64,000 nt of DNA from Gordionus sp. m RMFG-2023 (taxonomy: Eukaryota; Nematomorpha; Gordioida; Chordodea; Parachordodidae), in NCBI RefSeq assembly GCF_954871325.1, contig NC_088777.1:3846509-3910508 (forward strand), read 5' to 3'. This document shows, one piece after another, positions 51,624 to 62,481 of the stretch. A program made the translations under genes and the position numbers. Below the pieces are notes generated by a model that saw only the letters and a list, made by a program, of their open reading frames with translations, was not told where the DNA came from and searched no databases. How positions within the stretch are numbered: position 1 is the first letter of the stretch; each line of letters opens with the position of its first letter.

Positions 51624-54209
51624 CTAATTTAAAAAATTATTAGATTGTTCTGCCAAGTCTGCTTTTTTAAGAAATAACAAATCATTAGATTTTTCTGTCA
51701 ATCCTGAAAATGATTTGCTCATAAAACTGGATTTTGATGATAAATTGTAATTTTCTTTGTTACAGTCACCATTTTTATTAAATATACGTCTCAGCTTATT
51801 TTCTAAATTTTGCGTGGATAATATTGTTGGAGATTTTGATGGTAAATTTAAAGTAGAAGTAATGTTTTTTAAAAGTGTGTGTGATCTATTCTTATTCAAA
51901 ATGTTTGGTTTAATAGTATCTATTCCATTACCTTTTTTTATTGCTAAGGGTAATCTGTTTTCATTAGTATTGATACATGAGCCTTAAATAAAATAGATAC
52001 ATTGAATTAAACTTTATAAAATTGTACCTGAAAATGAATCATTTGAATTTTCTTCTAAAACAGCACATTTACTACTCATATTAAATACATTTAAAAAATT
52101 ATTATCAATAACAAAATATGGTGCAAAATTTGTTTGAGTAGATTTATCATCTTTCAGTGACTTAATTTCATAAAAATTATTAGCCCCAATAGACAAGGGT
52201 TCATTTAAACGTTTTTGGGCTAGCTTTTGAATATAGGTGTCAATTTTAGATTTTTTGCTAGCTGAAGGTGCATTGTTAATTATATTATCTGGCTCCAGTA
52301 TATGCTTTACATCGTCATTCAAACATTTATTTTTGTCAAAATATATTGGGCTGATTAAATTTTTTTTCACAATTTCTTCATTAAAATTGAGTTGAAAAGC
52401 ATTGGTAGATGATTTATCCATATTCATACTATTAAGTGATGTTGTGGAAGTGTCATATAAACCACTATCTGTATTGAAAGTTGATTCATATTTAATTATT
52501 GGAGATACAAATAAAGAGTTCTCTATTTTGTCTTTATCATAGGAATTAAGAGTGGATAAGCATGTTTTATTTATATTAAAAATGTGGTTATCATTTAGGT
52601 GCATTTTTTGTAATATATTTTTTGGAGTAGAGGCAGCAGATGGGGGTGTATGATTAAAATTATTTTTAAATTTATACACATTATTTTCACTGACATTAAA
52701 AGACAAGTTTTTCCTTAATATCGGAGTTTTATATAATTTTTGATCTGTTTTATCATCATCTAAAGTAGAAGTAAATTTACAGAATATACAAATTAATAAT
52801 TATTACCTGAGAACTTTGGTGTTACAGAACTAAAACTTGCATGTTTAAATATTGAATGACGAGTTTTAATAGGACTATTATAGATGACTATGTTATAAGG
52901 GTGAGATTCAACATCTTAATAAAATTATAGAATGTTAAGGAAAAAATAGGTACTTTTAGTGGGAAGATCAACATTAATAATACCGAGGTCAGGACCTACA
53001 TAAATAAAAGCTGGTTTTTTGGTGCCATCATTTATTCTGATCCTAATTTTTTCCACTAATTTTAAGCTGGATAATACATTGGCAATGTCATACAATCTTC
53101 TAACTCTTGCTAACATTAAAAATTTAAATAATTATAATTTAGTTGGTCCACACAAAAATACTTTTTGGTTTTTTTATTTCAGATTCAAGGCTTTCATTAA
53201 ATATCTCATCTTCATCAATAATCTTTGCCATTTGGTCCATAAAAATCATTTTTGTCTAATTGATAAAAATTATAATTAATATACAACTAAGAAATATACA
53301 TCACTAATTAATAGAGCCATTAAAAACTTCTGTGATAATATTCCTAATGATAATCGGTATAACCCAAAGATTTTTCCTTTACCTTCATTCATATCTAAAG
53401 TATAAGTATATAGTTTAGGGATATAATTTAATCATTACCATATACTTTTGTAGAGATTTCATTTTTCACTTTATCAATTTTTGCATCCTGATTCAATATA
53501 CCACAACTTTCAGCATGTTTCTTAAATTTAATATTAATTTTAAATAATTTTGATTGTTATAACTTTTAACCGTAACAAGCAATTTAAAAGAAATGTTCTT
53601 CCATGCCAGTCATATTTATTTTTACCTAATTTTGTTGCCATTTCCAAACTTTCCAATATATTCATGATATCATATATCCTTCTTCTTTCAACCTCTATAG
53701 GAGAGAACTTTATTTAAACAATATATTTTATTATAACTTAGTTGGCTAGCAACTTGATCTAATTGTATTATATATTTAATATCTTTGGGGTAATCAGGAT
53801 ACAAAGCTAAAAATCTAAACATTAATATATAAATGTTTAAACATGGTTAATACTACTTTTGGCATAGTATATTTAAAGATTTGGAGCTTCTAATACAAAA
53901 CAAATTACTCGAATTATCATTATTTGAAATGTATGAATTTTCATTTAATAAAATATTTTCTTTATCATAATAGTAATCAATTTCATTTTCAACACGTTTG
54001 GATTTAATTTCAGGACTCATAACACTTACAAGCATCTTTAAATTTGCATTTGGAGATATAATATCCTCTTCATATATTATATGTGGAGGTGTTTTGTTTA
54101 CATTAAGTAAATTATCTAAAATTTATTAATCATTTTAAAATTTTATGTGTATAAATTTACTTTCGTCTACAAAATGTGGCATATATATTATTGATGTTGA
54201 TGATGTCAT
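51624..54209 (-). CDS. E2F7/8-like: Atypical E2F transcription factor, E2F7/8 type, 11 coding exons
   Basis: Coding exons on the minus strand: 54209-54161, 54115-53857, 53814-53738, 53694-53564, 53520-53439, 53394-53300, 53255-53162, 53109-52954, 52914-52807, 52759-52028 and 51982-51624. All junctions keep the frame, giving about 713 codons with TAG at 51624. Order along the protein: the N-terminal E2F7/8 signature [18 protein letters not shown]-binding domain 1 ([35 protein letters not shown]); a linker; DNA-binding domain 2 ([35 protein letters not shown]); and a long Ser/Asn-rich tail without motifs. Two E2F winged helices and no visible dimerisation or Rb-binding region define the atypical repressor class, which binds E2F sites without a DP partner and limits cell-cycle gene expression in the nucleus. 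Introns are only 39-52 nt. The start is chosen because the exon reads from ATG, splices in frame and lies 3' of a GCGCG-containing promoter. No breaks seen. Confidence 0.93.
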
Positions 54210-54240
54210 CTACGGTTTAGAGTTAAAAACAATTTCGCAT

Positions 54241-54264
54241 GATTTTAAATTTAGCGCGATTTTA
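54241..54264 (-). promoter_or_regulatory. E2F-site-like element upstream of the E2F7/8 gene
   Basis: TTTAGCGCGATTT at 54250-54262 lies about 40-55 bases upstream of the start codon, in DNA otherwise almost free of CG. TTTAGCGC differs at one position from the E2F consensus TTTSSCGC, and the core GCGCG is palindromic. E2F7/E2F8 genes of other animals are themselves E2F-controlled, so autoregulation is a reasonable inference but is not proved by the site. Confidence 0.4.
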
Positions 54265-55125
54265 TCAGATTGGATAAATGAAGATGTTTTTGGGTACTAA
54301 TATTTTTCATATATTAAACTATATTATTAAGATCCAAGTAAAATTTATTTAAAATGTTATTATGGTAAAAAAAAATTTAAATATATCAAGAATTTGTATT
54401 TATTCATAATTAATTATCAAAAAAATGTTCCTTCGTTTTATGTTTGTAAGCTCCAAATCCACAATTGTCAATTTTACTTTGGAGTAGAGAGGGTATTTTG
54501 GACCACCAAATAAATGCTATCTAATCTCCACGATTAGCTTTTAAATTAAAATTTATATCATTCATAACGAAAAATTAATTGTAAGTAATATTGAAACGAA
54601 TACTACAGAAGTTATTCATTTTCAACCATTAATTTATCAAAATTTATATTTATTATTGTTATATTAGGTGTTAGTATGAGTAAAATCTTAATCAAAGTGT
54701 GCTATATTAACTGAAAATTATATTTTCACGATTTATTTTGTAAATTTTATTTTTAATTATTATATAGAAATCAATTTTATAGTTGTTGTTTTGGTTTTAT
54801 GGTAATTGACTATAAGAAAGAAAATACATTACTATAAAATTTATGAATTATATAAAGGTTTATATATAAAAAGTATTTATACTAAAATAATCAATCACTT
54901 TGGATTCTGCTAAGCGAACCTTATTTTCTTCGTATTCTAAATATATATGATAATTATAAATAAACTTTTAATCATTTTTAAGAAATCTTAAATATAGAGG
55001 AAAACATCATGGTAATTCAGATTTCCATAATCTTTTAAAAATAAAATACTTACAAAAATAACCAGGAAATTTTTACGAATGCAGAAACTGACAAACAATT
55101 GAATCGCGATTCAAAATCAGATATT
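54265..55125. other. Spacer upstream of the E2F gene
   Basis: AT-rich, no exon recognised on either strand. Slightly richer in G+C at 54430-54540. Confidence 0.45.
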
Positions 55126-55133
55126 AAAATACA

Positions 55134-57077
55134 CAGTGGCAACGCTAGGGGGCGGGGACGAAGGGGCTCGAGCCCCCTAAAAAGTTTGAATAGTCCCCTG
55201 AAACAAAAATTTTTTTTTAAATGGCTCCTTAATATCTCCTTGAGCTAAAAATAAATTTTTAATTGCCCTCTGAATAATTTCTTTTATAATTCTATTGAGT
55301 AATATATAGATTTCATTTTATTAAAAAATTAATAAGACTATCTTAATTTTTATTAAATATGAATACTATTTTAATTAATAGATTAGATTATTACATATAA
55401 ATTATACTATGTCAGCTTGCAATCAAATTCTGTGTTAAAAATATAACAGTATCACTCATTAAATATTAATTTAGCTTAAACAGTTGAAGCTTATTTGACT
55501 TTTATCATATAAATTATTATATAACCTAATAAATTTAATCATTTATTAATTGAAAATTAATAATTAAATATTTTAGCCGAGTTCAAATCACTAATCAACT
55601 ATATTATTGATTTTTAAATTTAATTATCATGTCTCTTCCTAAAATTATTTTCAAGGTCCAAATCCAAATATATATAAGAGATTTATTAATAAAAAGTATG
55701 TAGACATATAGTATATAATCCTCTATTATATATAATTTTTTATAAAATATTAAGTAAATGCCACTTTTACAGACGTATCTGACAGTTATATAATATATTA
55801 CAGTTAATATTTTTAAAATTTTACTAATAAATGCTTTTGATAATTAATATTAGTAACAATTTTCTTACAAATATTTATCTCCATCTATTTATTTAAAATT
55901 TAATTAAAGTTAAACGTATTAATATTATTCATCCCATAATAGATGTAATAAATTAAATATCTTTTCTTCTCTTTTTTTACGTGTTTTTAGGAAACTATAT
56001 TTTTCTTCTTCGAAAAGATTTGAGTTAAATCTTTAATACAAATATATTTTTGATATTATTACAAACTACTATTATTTTAAGATATACCAATTAGAGATGG
56101 TGCGACAATATTATATAAAAACTTAATTGCTTTCATGATATCACTCTGATTCTTATTTTGTAGTTACAAAATGTTTCATTTCTAATATGGCATCCTTGCC
56201 GTGTAAATAACTCAAGGCTTCAATATATTTGCATAATTTCTTCTAAAGGTTTTAATGTTTTTTTGTATCAATTTATCTAACAGAATTAATTGTGATGGGT
56301 TACCATCGTGAGTGTCATGGATAGGACTATTACTACAGCTGCTGAGAGTGAGAGCATATAATCGCATATTTTAGATAAGCAATAGGTCAACTGTGTAGTT
56401 GTTTATATAACATTGAAAATGGAAGATAATCTTTTAGAAATTTAATATCATACAATAATTTTCTCGATTAATTATCTATGTTCTATCATGTCATCTAAGA
56501 GGAAGCTCTAACCACCATATAGTTTTATGATTTGGATGTCGTTTATATTCTCTTCTTCAAGAATTGTAGATTTAGTAAGGTCTATAAATTTTTTCTTATT
56601 AGTCCATTCTATAAAACATTGTCTAAAATGGTAATAGGGAGTTATATTAGTTTCATGACCTTTTGTCAATGTAAGTTGCTAAGAATTATAATATATTATG
56701 TAGTTTTTACAAACTATTATCAATTGAGGCATATATGAATTAATTAACCTTTTTTAGCATTTATTATTCTTTAGACGCAAAATCATTTCATATCAACAAT
56801 AGAAAATATTTTATATTGTAATAAATAGATTTTCTATTAAAAAACATTATTTTTATATACTAGTTTATTTTGTATGCATAATATAATAAATGACATTCAG
56901 AATAATAATTTAGGGTTAGTAAATTTTAAAAAAGTATAATATATTAATATAAAACCCGGCCGAAGGCCAGGCAAAAGCAGGCCTAAGGCGCGCAAATTGG
57001 GGGGCATTGGGGGCGAAGCCCCCATAAAATTTTTTTAGTTGAGCCCCCTGAGATTGTAAAGGCTAGCTACGCCCCTG
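55134..57077. mobile_element. hAT-type element (1944 bp), relative of the one at 43721
   Basis: Perfect 8-bp target duplication AAAATACA (55126-55133 and 57078-57085). Left end CAGTGGCAACGCTAGG, right end CTAGCTACGCCCCTG; these are inverted, typical hAT termini. The right subterminal block CCCGGCCGAAGGCCAGGC (56955) matches that of the element at 43721. The stretch 55690-55960 matches 44320-44590 in reverse complement. The extra roughly 700 bases in the middle (about 56050-56740) have frame fragments on the minus strand but no readable transposase, so it is non-autonomous or decayed. Confidence 0.85.
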
Positions 57078-57085
57078 AAAATACA

Positions 57086-57998
57086 CATTTAATCTATCGA
57101 CCTATAGTTTATTTCATAAAATATTATATACAAGGTTAATAAAATAAAAATTGATGTTATTTTCATAGATAATTGAATCATTTATATAAAAAAATTTATA
57201 GTATAATTAAAAGTAGAATATTATATATTTCACCATTGATAAATAAATATTTTAATCCAAGATATGAAACAATGCACTAATATTCCAAACTAATCTTCTC
57301 TCTGAATGAGAATTTTTAAAAACTTGTATAAATATACACACAAAATAAATTATGAATAATATTATTATTCTTAACTTTTATTATCATATCATATAATACG
57401 AATCGAATAATTTTTTATTTGTATTCGTAAATGGATGAACATTTTTTAATAATAATAAAAAATATATTTTTCGTTTTTGAATATATATGAAATATTATTA
57501 ATCTTATCCATTTTTTTTTACCATAAAGCTATAACAATTTTCAGTATTAAATTTTGGGACAATTAATAAAACAACCTTATTCCTGATCATTAAAAATCGA
57601 AGGATCTATATATTTTTTAAAATTATTTTCACGAGATCAAAAACGAGAGAGCAGTTTATGTATTTTAGAATTGGATTTTCTAAAAAGAAAAAATTTCGAA
57701 AAATAAATAACGGCGGAAAAAAAAAACTTTCGGAAAAAAGGTATTCACGAAAATAAATATCTTAGGAGAAAAAAAAACTTGGGGGGAAAGAGCCCCGTCA
57801 AAATAAGAGAAAAGTACAATGATGTTGCACACTCACCTCGAAATTAAATATTTATGTTCAATAAAATACTTTCAACATTAAATAGAAATATTGAGTGTAT
57901 AATTAAATCACCTATTTTCGCATATAAACTTAAAAAAACAGTCAATTAGCGTATTAGCTGAAAGAAAGCAGGTAATACGAGGATTCACTAATAGAATT
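57086..57998. other. AT-rich spacer
   Basis: No gene seen. A stretch of A-runs with CG words (CGGCGGAAAA, TTCGGAAAA, GGGGGGAAAGAGCCCC) at 57690-57815 looks like old repeat DNA. Confidence 0.4.
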
Positions 57999-58332
57999 CA
58001 AGAAAATTACGTGATTTGTTAGAAATTGTTTTTTTTACATTTTGACAAGAAAATATTAATAAATACATATTCATTTTATTCGTTTTTTTTCTTCTCCTTT
58101 TCTTTCCCTTGTAATGTTGTTAAACGGCTCGTTTTGAGCCGATTTTTAACGGCTAACTCAATATTCAAGAAAATTACGTGATTTGTTAGAAATTGTTTTT
58201 TTTACATTTTGACAAGTAAATATTAATAAATACATATTTATTTTATTCGTTTTTTTTCTTCTCCTTTTCTTTCCCTTCTAATGTTGTTAAACGGCTCGTT
58301 TTGAGCCGATTTTTAACGGCTAACTCAATATT
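57999..58332. repeat. 167-bp tandem duplication covering a MITE end and its flank
   Basis: 57999-58165 and 58166-58332 are near-identical direct repeats. Each contains about 113 bases of flank plus the first 50 or so bases of the TAATGTTGTTAAACGGCTCG MITE. The flank of the first unit (TTCCCTTG before 58112) matches the sequence after the MITE's right end (CTCCTTTG) better than the second unit does, so duplication followed insertion. Confidence 0.85.
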
Positions 58333-58495
58333 TTAGCCAGAAAAATATTGCCTAAGGCTCGAGATTTGGTTAATATATGTCTAGACCTTTGTTTCTTCTA
58401 TGAGCAGAATCTTCAGACTTACGTAATATTTTTGGATAAAATATTGAGTTAGCCGTTTTTAAAATCGGCTTAAAATGAGCCATTTAACAACACTA
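58279..58495. mobile_element. hAT-type MITE, TAATGTTGTTAAACGGCTC family (217 bp)
   Basis: Complete copy with ends TAATGTTGTTAAACGGCTCG and AGCCATTTAACAACACTA; inner inverted pair GCCGATTTTTAACGGCTAACT / AGTTAGCCGTTTTTAAAATCGGCT (given as two short halves). Same family as the copies at 45028 and 60294. A truncated extra left end lies at 58112. Confidence 0.85.
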
Positions 58496-58503
58496 CTCCT
58501 TTG

Positions 58504-60285
58504 GTTTGACAAATATAGGGTTTGAGGTTGTTTTTAAACAGAAACTGCTATTATATAAGAGAACAAAATAAGTAAGCAACATTTTTTTTTATAATTTAAT
58601 GCGAACATAATAGAAATAAATGTCATTATACCTTTATTTTTACCCCATTTTTTCCAAACAAATTCCCATTTAAAACGAGCAATTATGCACAAAATTAATT
58701 TAGGCGAATAAATTTATTTATAATTTTTTTATTAAATATGTAAAAATTAAATTGTTTAATAAATGCTCGGTTTAAATTGGAATTCGTTCGAAAGAATCTG
58801 ATAAAAATAGGGAAGTTATTCTTATTTTTTTCTTATGGTGTTGTTCGAATTGAATGAGAGCAAAATATAAAAATGTTTGTTTATAATAATTTTGCCTCTC
58901 ATAATATGAGTTTGTATTTGTAAGCAATGGCAAACCCACTTTATTGTCTGAAATATTAAAAGATTGGTCAAGATGCACATAATCTAAATAAATAAATGTG
59001 TTGACTATTTAAATTAAGAAATATCAGTTCCTTATAACACATATTCTATATTGTGACATTTTTAAAAACATTATACACTAACCAGTTAATACAGTATATA
59101 TATTGCTAGTCAAAATATACCAAGTATTGACCGACCCGAAAAAAAAAAACTTTCTGCGAGTTAATCAAATCAAAAACTATTATAAATTTTTGATTTTCAA
59201 ATTTAATTTTATATAGATTAAGGAATAGACAAAATCTGTGATCTGCACCCGGGATGGGTGTATTTTAATTTTTTTTTAACTACCCGAGTCGGACTTGATT
59301 GGTATATTTTAAGCCGAATATTTTAAATCACCATTATTATTAGTTATAAAAATTAAAAATAAATGTAAAATATTTTTTTTAAAATCAAAGCCAGGCCGTT
59401 TTTTTAAAAGAAAGACCGGATCGAGCCCAAAAATATAAACTCCGGGCTTGGCCAAAAACATTTTTTTTTCGAAAAATTAGGGCGGATAATGCAAATGGTA
59501 TCTCTTGTAGGTATCGATATTAAATTTGTTTGATTTTATTCTTAAATCCTATTTTCTTTAAAAAAAAAAATCATGGCGAGCCAGCCACTTCTACCCCATA
59601 CCTCCTATAAATATCTTTTTACATTATATTTTTTTAAATTTAATCACACATTTAATAATATTGAAAATAAAAATAACTTTACGATAAATGCTTTTTTGTT
59701 TTGTTCGAAATTTAATATTTAAAAAAAAAAAATTAGAGGTAGGAAAAGTGGTTTTAAGATTGCTTACATTCATTGGCCCATGGGTTAATAACCGCGAGTG
59801 ATTTCACTACACGCAGGTGCATGTCTGTTTTACAAAATAACGAATACGCATATTAATATTTGAGCGTTATACCAAATATTTGGAAAAAAATATTTTATTC
59901 ATCTGTGTATCCTTACATACATCACAAACGGTTTAACATATAATTTTGGTTAAAATTGGTGTATGGGAGATTTTTTTTAAGGGTTATTTGGTACAAATTA
60001 ATGTAATAGTCATTTGTTTAATATTAAAAATTTCGAATGATTGTTGAAACTAGTTAAATAATAATGAAATGATATAAATAATTTTATGTAGGGTCAGTTA
60101 AATTTTTTATTAATAACCCTATAAATAATTCGCTAGCGGGTGAGCAGATGTTTATGAAGCACCATATTAGATAAATTTTTTTTTTTTAAAAAAACACCTC
60201 AGAGACGATTCAACTCAGACACCAGCCTAATTTTTATTTAAGTTGTAAAAACTTACTTCACATCACGCGGCTAAATGAGTCGACC
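58504..60285. other. Spacer with possible decayed repeats
   Basis: No gene recognised. Between about 59120 and 59480 there are GC-rich words (TGATCTGCACCCGGG, AAAGCCAGGCCG, CTCCGGGCTTGGCC) reminiscent of the GATCTGCA MITE at 50109, but paired ends and a target duplication are not visible. A minus-strand open frame at 58772-58978 has no known motif. Confidence 0.4.
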
Positions 60286-60293
60286 ACCTTAAC

Positions 60294-60516
60294 TAGTGTT
60301 GTTAAACGGCTCATTTTGAGCCGATTTTTTGAAACGGCTAACTCAATATTGTAACCAGAATAATATTACCTAAGCCTTGAGATTTCGATGATGTTTGTCA
60401 AGACCTTTGTTCCTTCTATACCCAAAATCTTCAGGCTTGCATAATATTTTACTGGACGAAATAATGAGTTTGCCGTTTTTAAAAATCGGCTCAAAACGAG
60501 CCGTTTAACAACACTA
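60294..60516. mobile_element. hAT-type MITE, TAGTGTTGTTAAACGGCTC family (223 bp), intact ends
   Basis: Perfect 8-bp target duplication ACCTTAAC (60286-60293 and 60517-60524) and matching inverted ends TAGTGTTGTTAAACGGCTC / GAGCCGTTTAACAACACTA. The cleanest copy of the family in the window and probably the youngest. Non-coding. Confidence 0.92.
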
Positions 60517-60903
60517 ACCTTAACTATATTTGTGAAGCCGATTCTAATCTGTTTTCGAATCAACTCATAATCTATTATATTTCCTAGTCAACTCTATTTT
60601 ATTCTATATTTGAGGCGTTCGACACAAATCTTTTTTTTGAAAAGTATATTTTTTAGAATCGATCCAATATTATTATAAATAGAAATCAAAAACGATTTTA
60701 ATAATCATCGATTATTAAAATATTAGGCTCACGGCTTAATTTAATGTTTTTGAAAAAAATATAAAATTATATTTTAAAAATTATATAATCGAAGTCATTC
60801 TTATTAAGCACTAAAAGTAAGAAGTCATGATTCTATTTATATAAAAAAAGATCTTACCTTTATAATTCAAATTTTAAGAAAAATAACCTTTTTAACCAAT
60901 TCA

Positions 60904-62481
60904 ATGAATAAACTGTTTATGATAGTAGCTTTGTTCATGTTGTTGACTCTCAGATTAGAGTGCAAAGAGGAAGAGATGGAAAGTAAATTTATTAAAAAAT
61001 TTTTATGTTGATAAATTTAATTTAATATACACTTAAATAAAAAACAAATAAGATTAAATACATATAAAAGATATTTTCGATACATTTATCAAGGCATATT
61101 TTATCGTCAATTATTTTTCATGTTTATCTATATAATATAATTTAAGATATTTTTTAAAAATTATGAATACCAAAAGTATCGAAGTTTTTACATTTAGATT
61201 TAATTATTTCCAGAATGTACTGAATAATTTTTTTGATTAGAGAGTTATACTTACATTACATATATATATATTAGTAAAATATTATGTGTTTTAAATAGAT
61301 GAATACCAAAAATGTAGTGGCAAAAATGAAGGTATGGTATTAAAAATTACATTTTTATAAAAAAAAATTTATACTTTCAATTCACAATCCAATTTTATAA
61401 CTATATTACCATTTTACTATATCAGAAGTGGGATCGGATCGACTAAATACAACGAAAACTATTGAAAGAAGATTGTTTTTTTCAACTTTATTTTAAAATG
61501 TTTTCCGTATAAAATTTTATTTATTCGGAACATAAAATATCGTTGAATTTGTATTAGGTATATTTTCTGGTTCTTGCAAAAAACACTCTAATCCCCACCC
61601 CTTTCTTTAGCCATAATAATAATAATAATTTCATTATTTCATACCCTCTGCCAAATTAAAATTAGCATCAAAAAAGGGGAAAAAAATATTTAAAAAAATT
61701 TGCAGCAAAAAATAGGAAATCCAAATGATATTTACCCCATCCCCATTATATTTAATTCTAAGGAATAGCGCCTTTGTACATCCTACTTAATTTCAATGAT
61801 CTTTTTTCCTTCCCTTGACAAAAGTTGCTTGTCATCCTTAGTTGGTACTTTTTTTTCTTCTCTTACTAAAAAAAGGGCAAAATTTAGTTTTTCCTGTTAT
61901 AATATCCCCTAATAAATTCAACTGCATGTATAGAGAGATTATAAGAATACGTTTTCTTGATAGAAAATACACTTAGAAAATGTTTATATTAATATGATAT
62001 TTAAAATTCTGAGGTAGTATTAGTAAAAGCATCATTTTTAAAATAAAATTATTAAACAAAATTTTAATGTATTTTTGGAGGTTTTATTTTGACTTATAAT
62101 AATAACTATTTGTAAATATAAAATCAATTTAATCTTTAAATAAGAACTTATTATAAAATCTATTTTTTATATGACAGATGGATCTCATTACGCATGTTGG
62201 AAAGAGGGTATGATCTATTTTTAATTTTATATGAATAAAAATGAAATGTATAACATTAAAAAAAACATATATAGACAAAGCATCTCAAGTCACTTGCAAG
62301 AAAACTCATAGTAACCTTATAAATTTTATGAAAAATTAATTTTGGCTTTAATGATTTTAGATGGACCACCAAATTTTACAACTCATCCAAGTATAAAAAT
62401 ATGATTAACTATTAAAAAAAAAGAGAATATTTGATAAATTTTATAGATATGGTAGAGGCATTGGGAAAATTGATGAATTAA
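60904..62481 (+). CDS. Small secreted cysteine-containing microexon gene
   Basis: Exon 1, 60904-60982, starts with ATG and encodes a clear signal peptide (MNKLFMIVALFMLLTL, then RLECKEEEME), ending in phase 1 at GTAAAT. Phase-1 exons follow: 61299-61331 (33 nt, EYQKCSGKNE), 62178-62207 (30 nt, GSHYACWKE), 62361-62390 (30 nt, GPPNFTTHP) and a terminal exon 62447-62481 (MVEALGKLMN, TAA). All have AG/GT borders and keep the frame, giving about 68 residues if no exon is missed. The mature part has Cys, Tyr-x-x-Cys and Tyr-x-Cys-Trp. It shares its architecture (signal exon, phase-1 microexons of about 30 nt) with the large genes upstream but not its sequence. A likely secreted peptide or effector. 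The exon set rests on splice-site and phase logic alone, without a second copy to compare. Confidence 0.6.

Noticed and set aside
58772-58978. Minus-strand open frame of 68 codons
   Set aside because: No recognised motif, no splice context or second copy; not enough to call a gene.
61420-61500. Possible extra exon after AG at about 61425 (EVGSDRLNTTKT)
   Set aside because: No GT donor in a compatible phase; it runs to a stop, while good phase-1 exons continue downstream.
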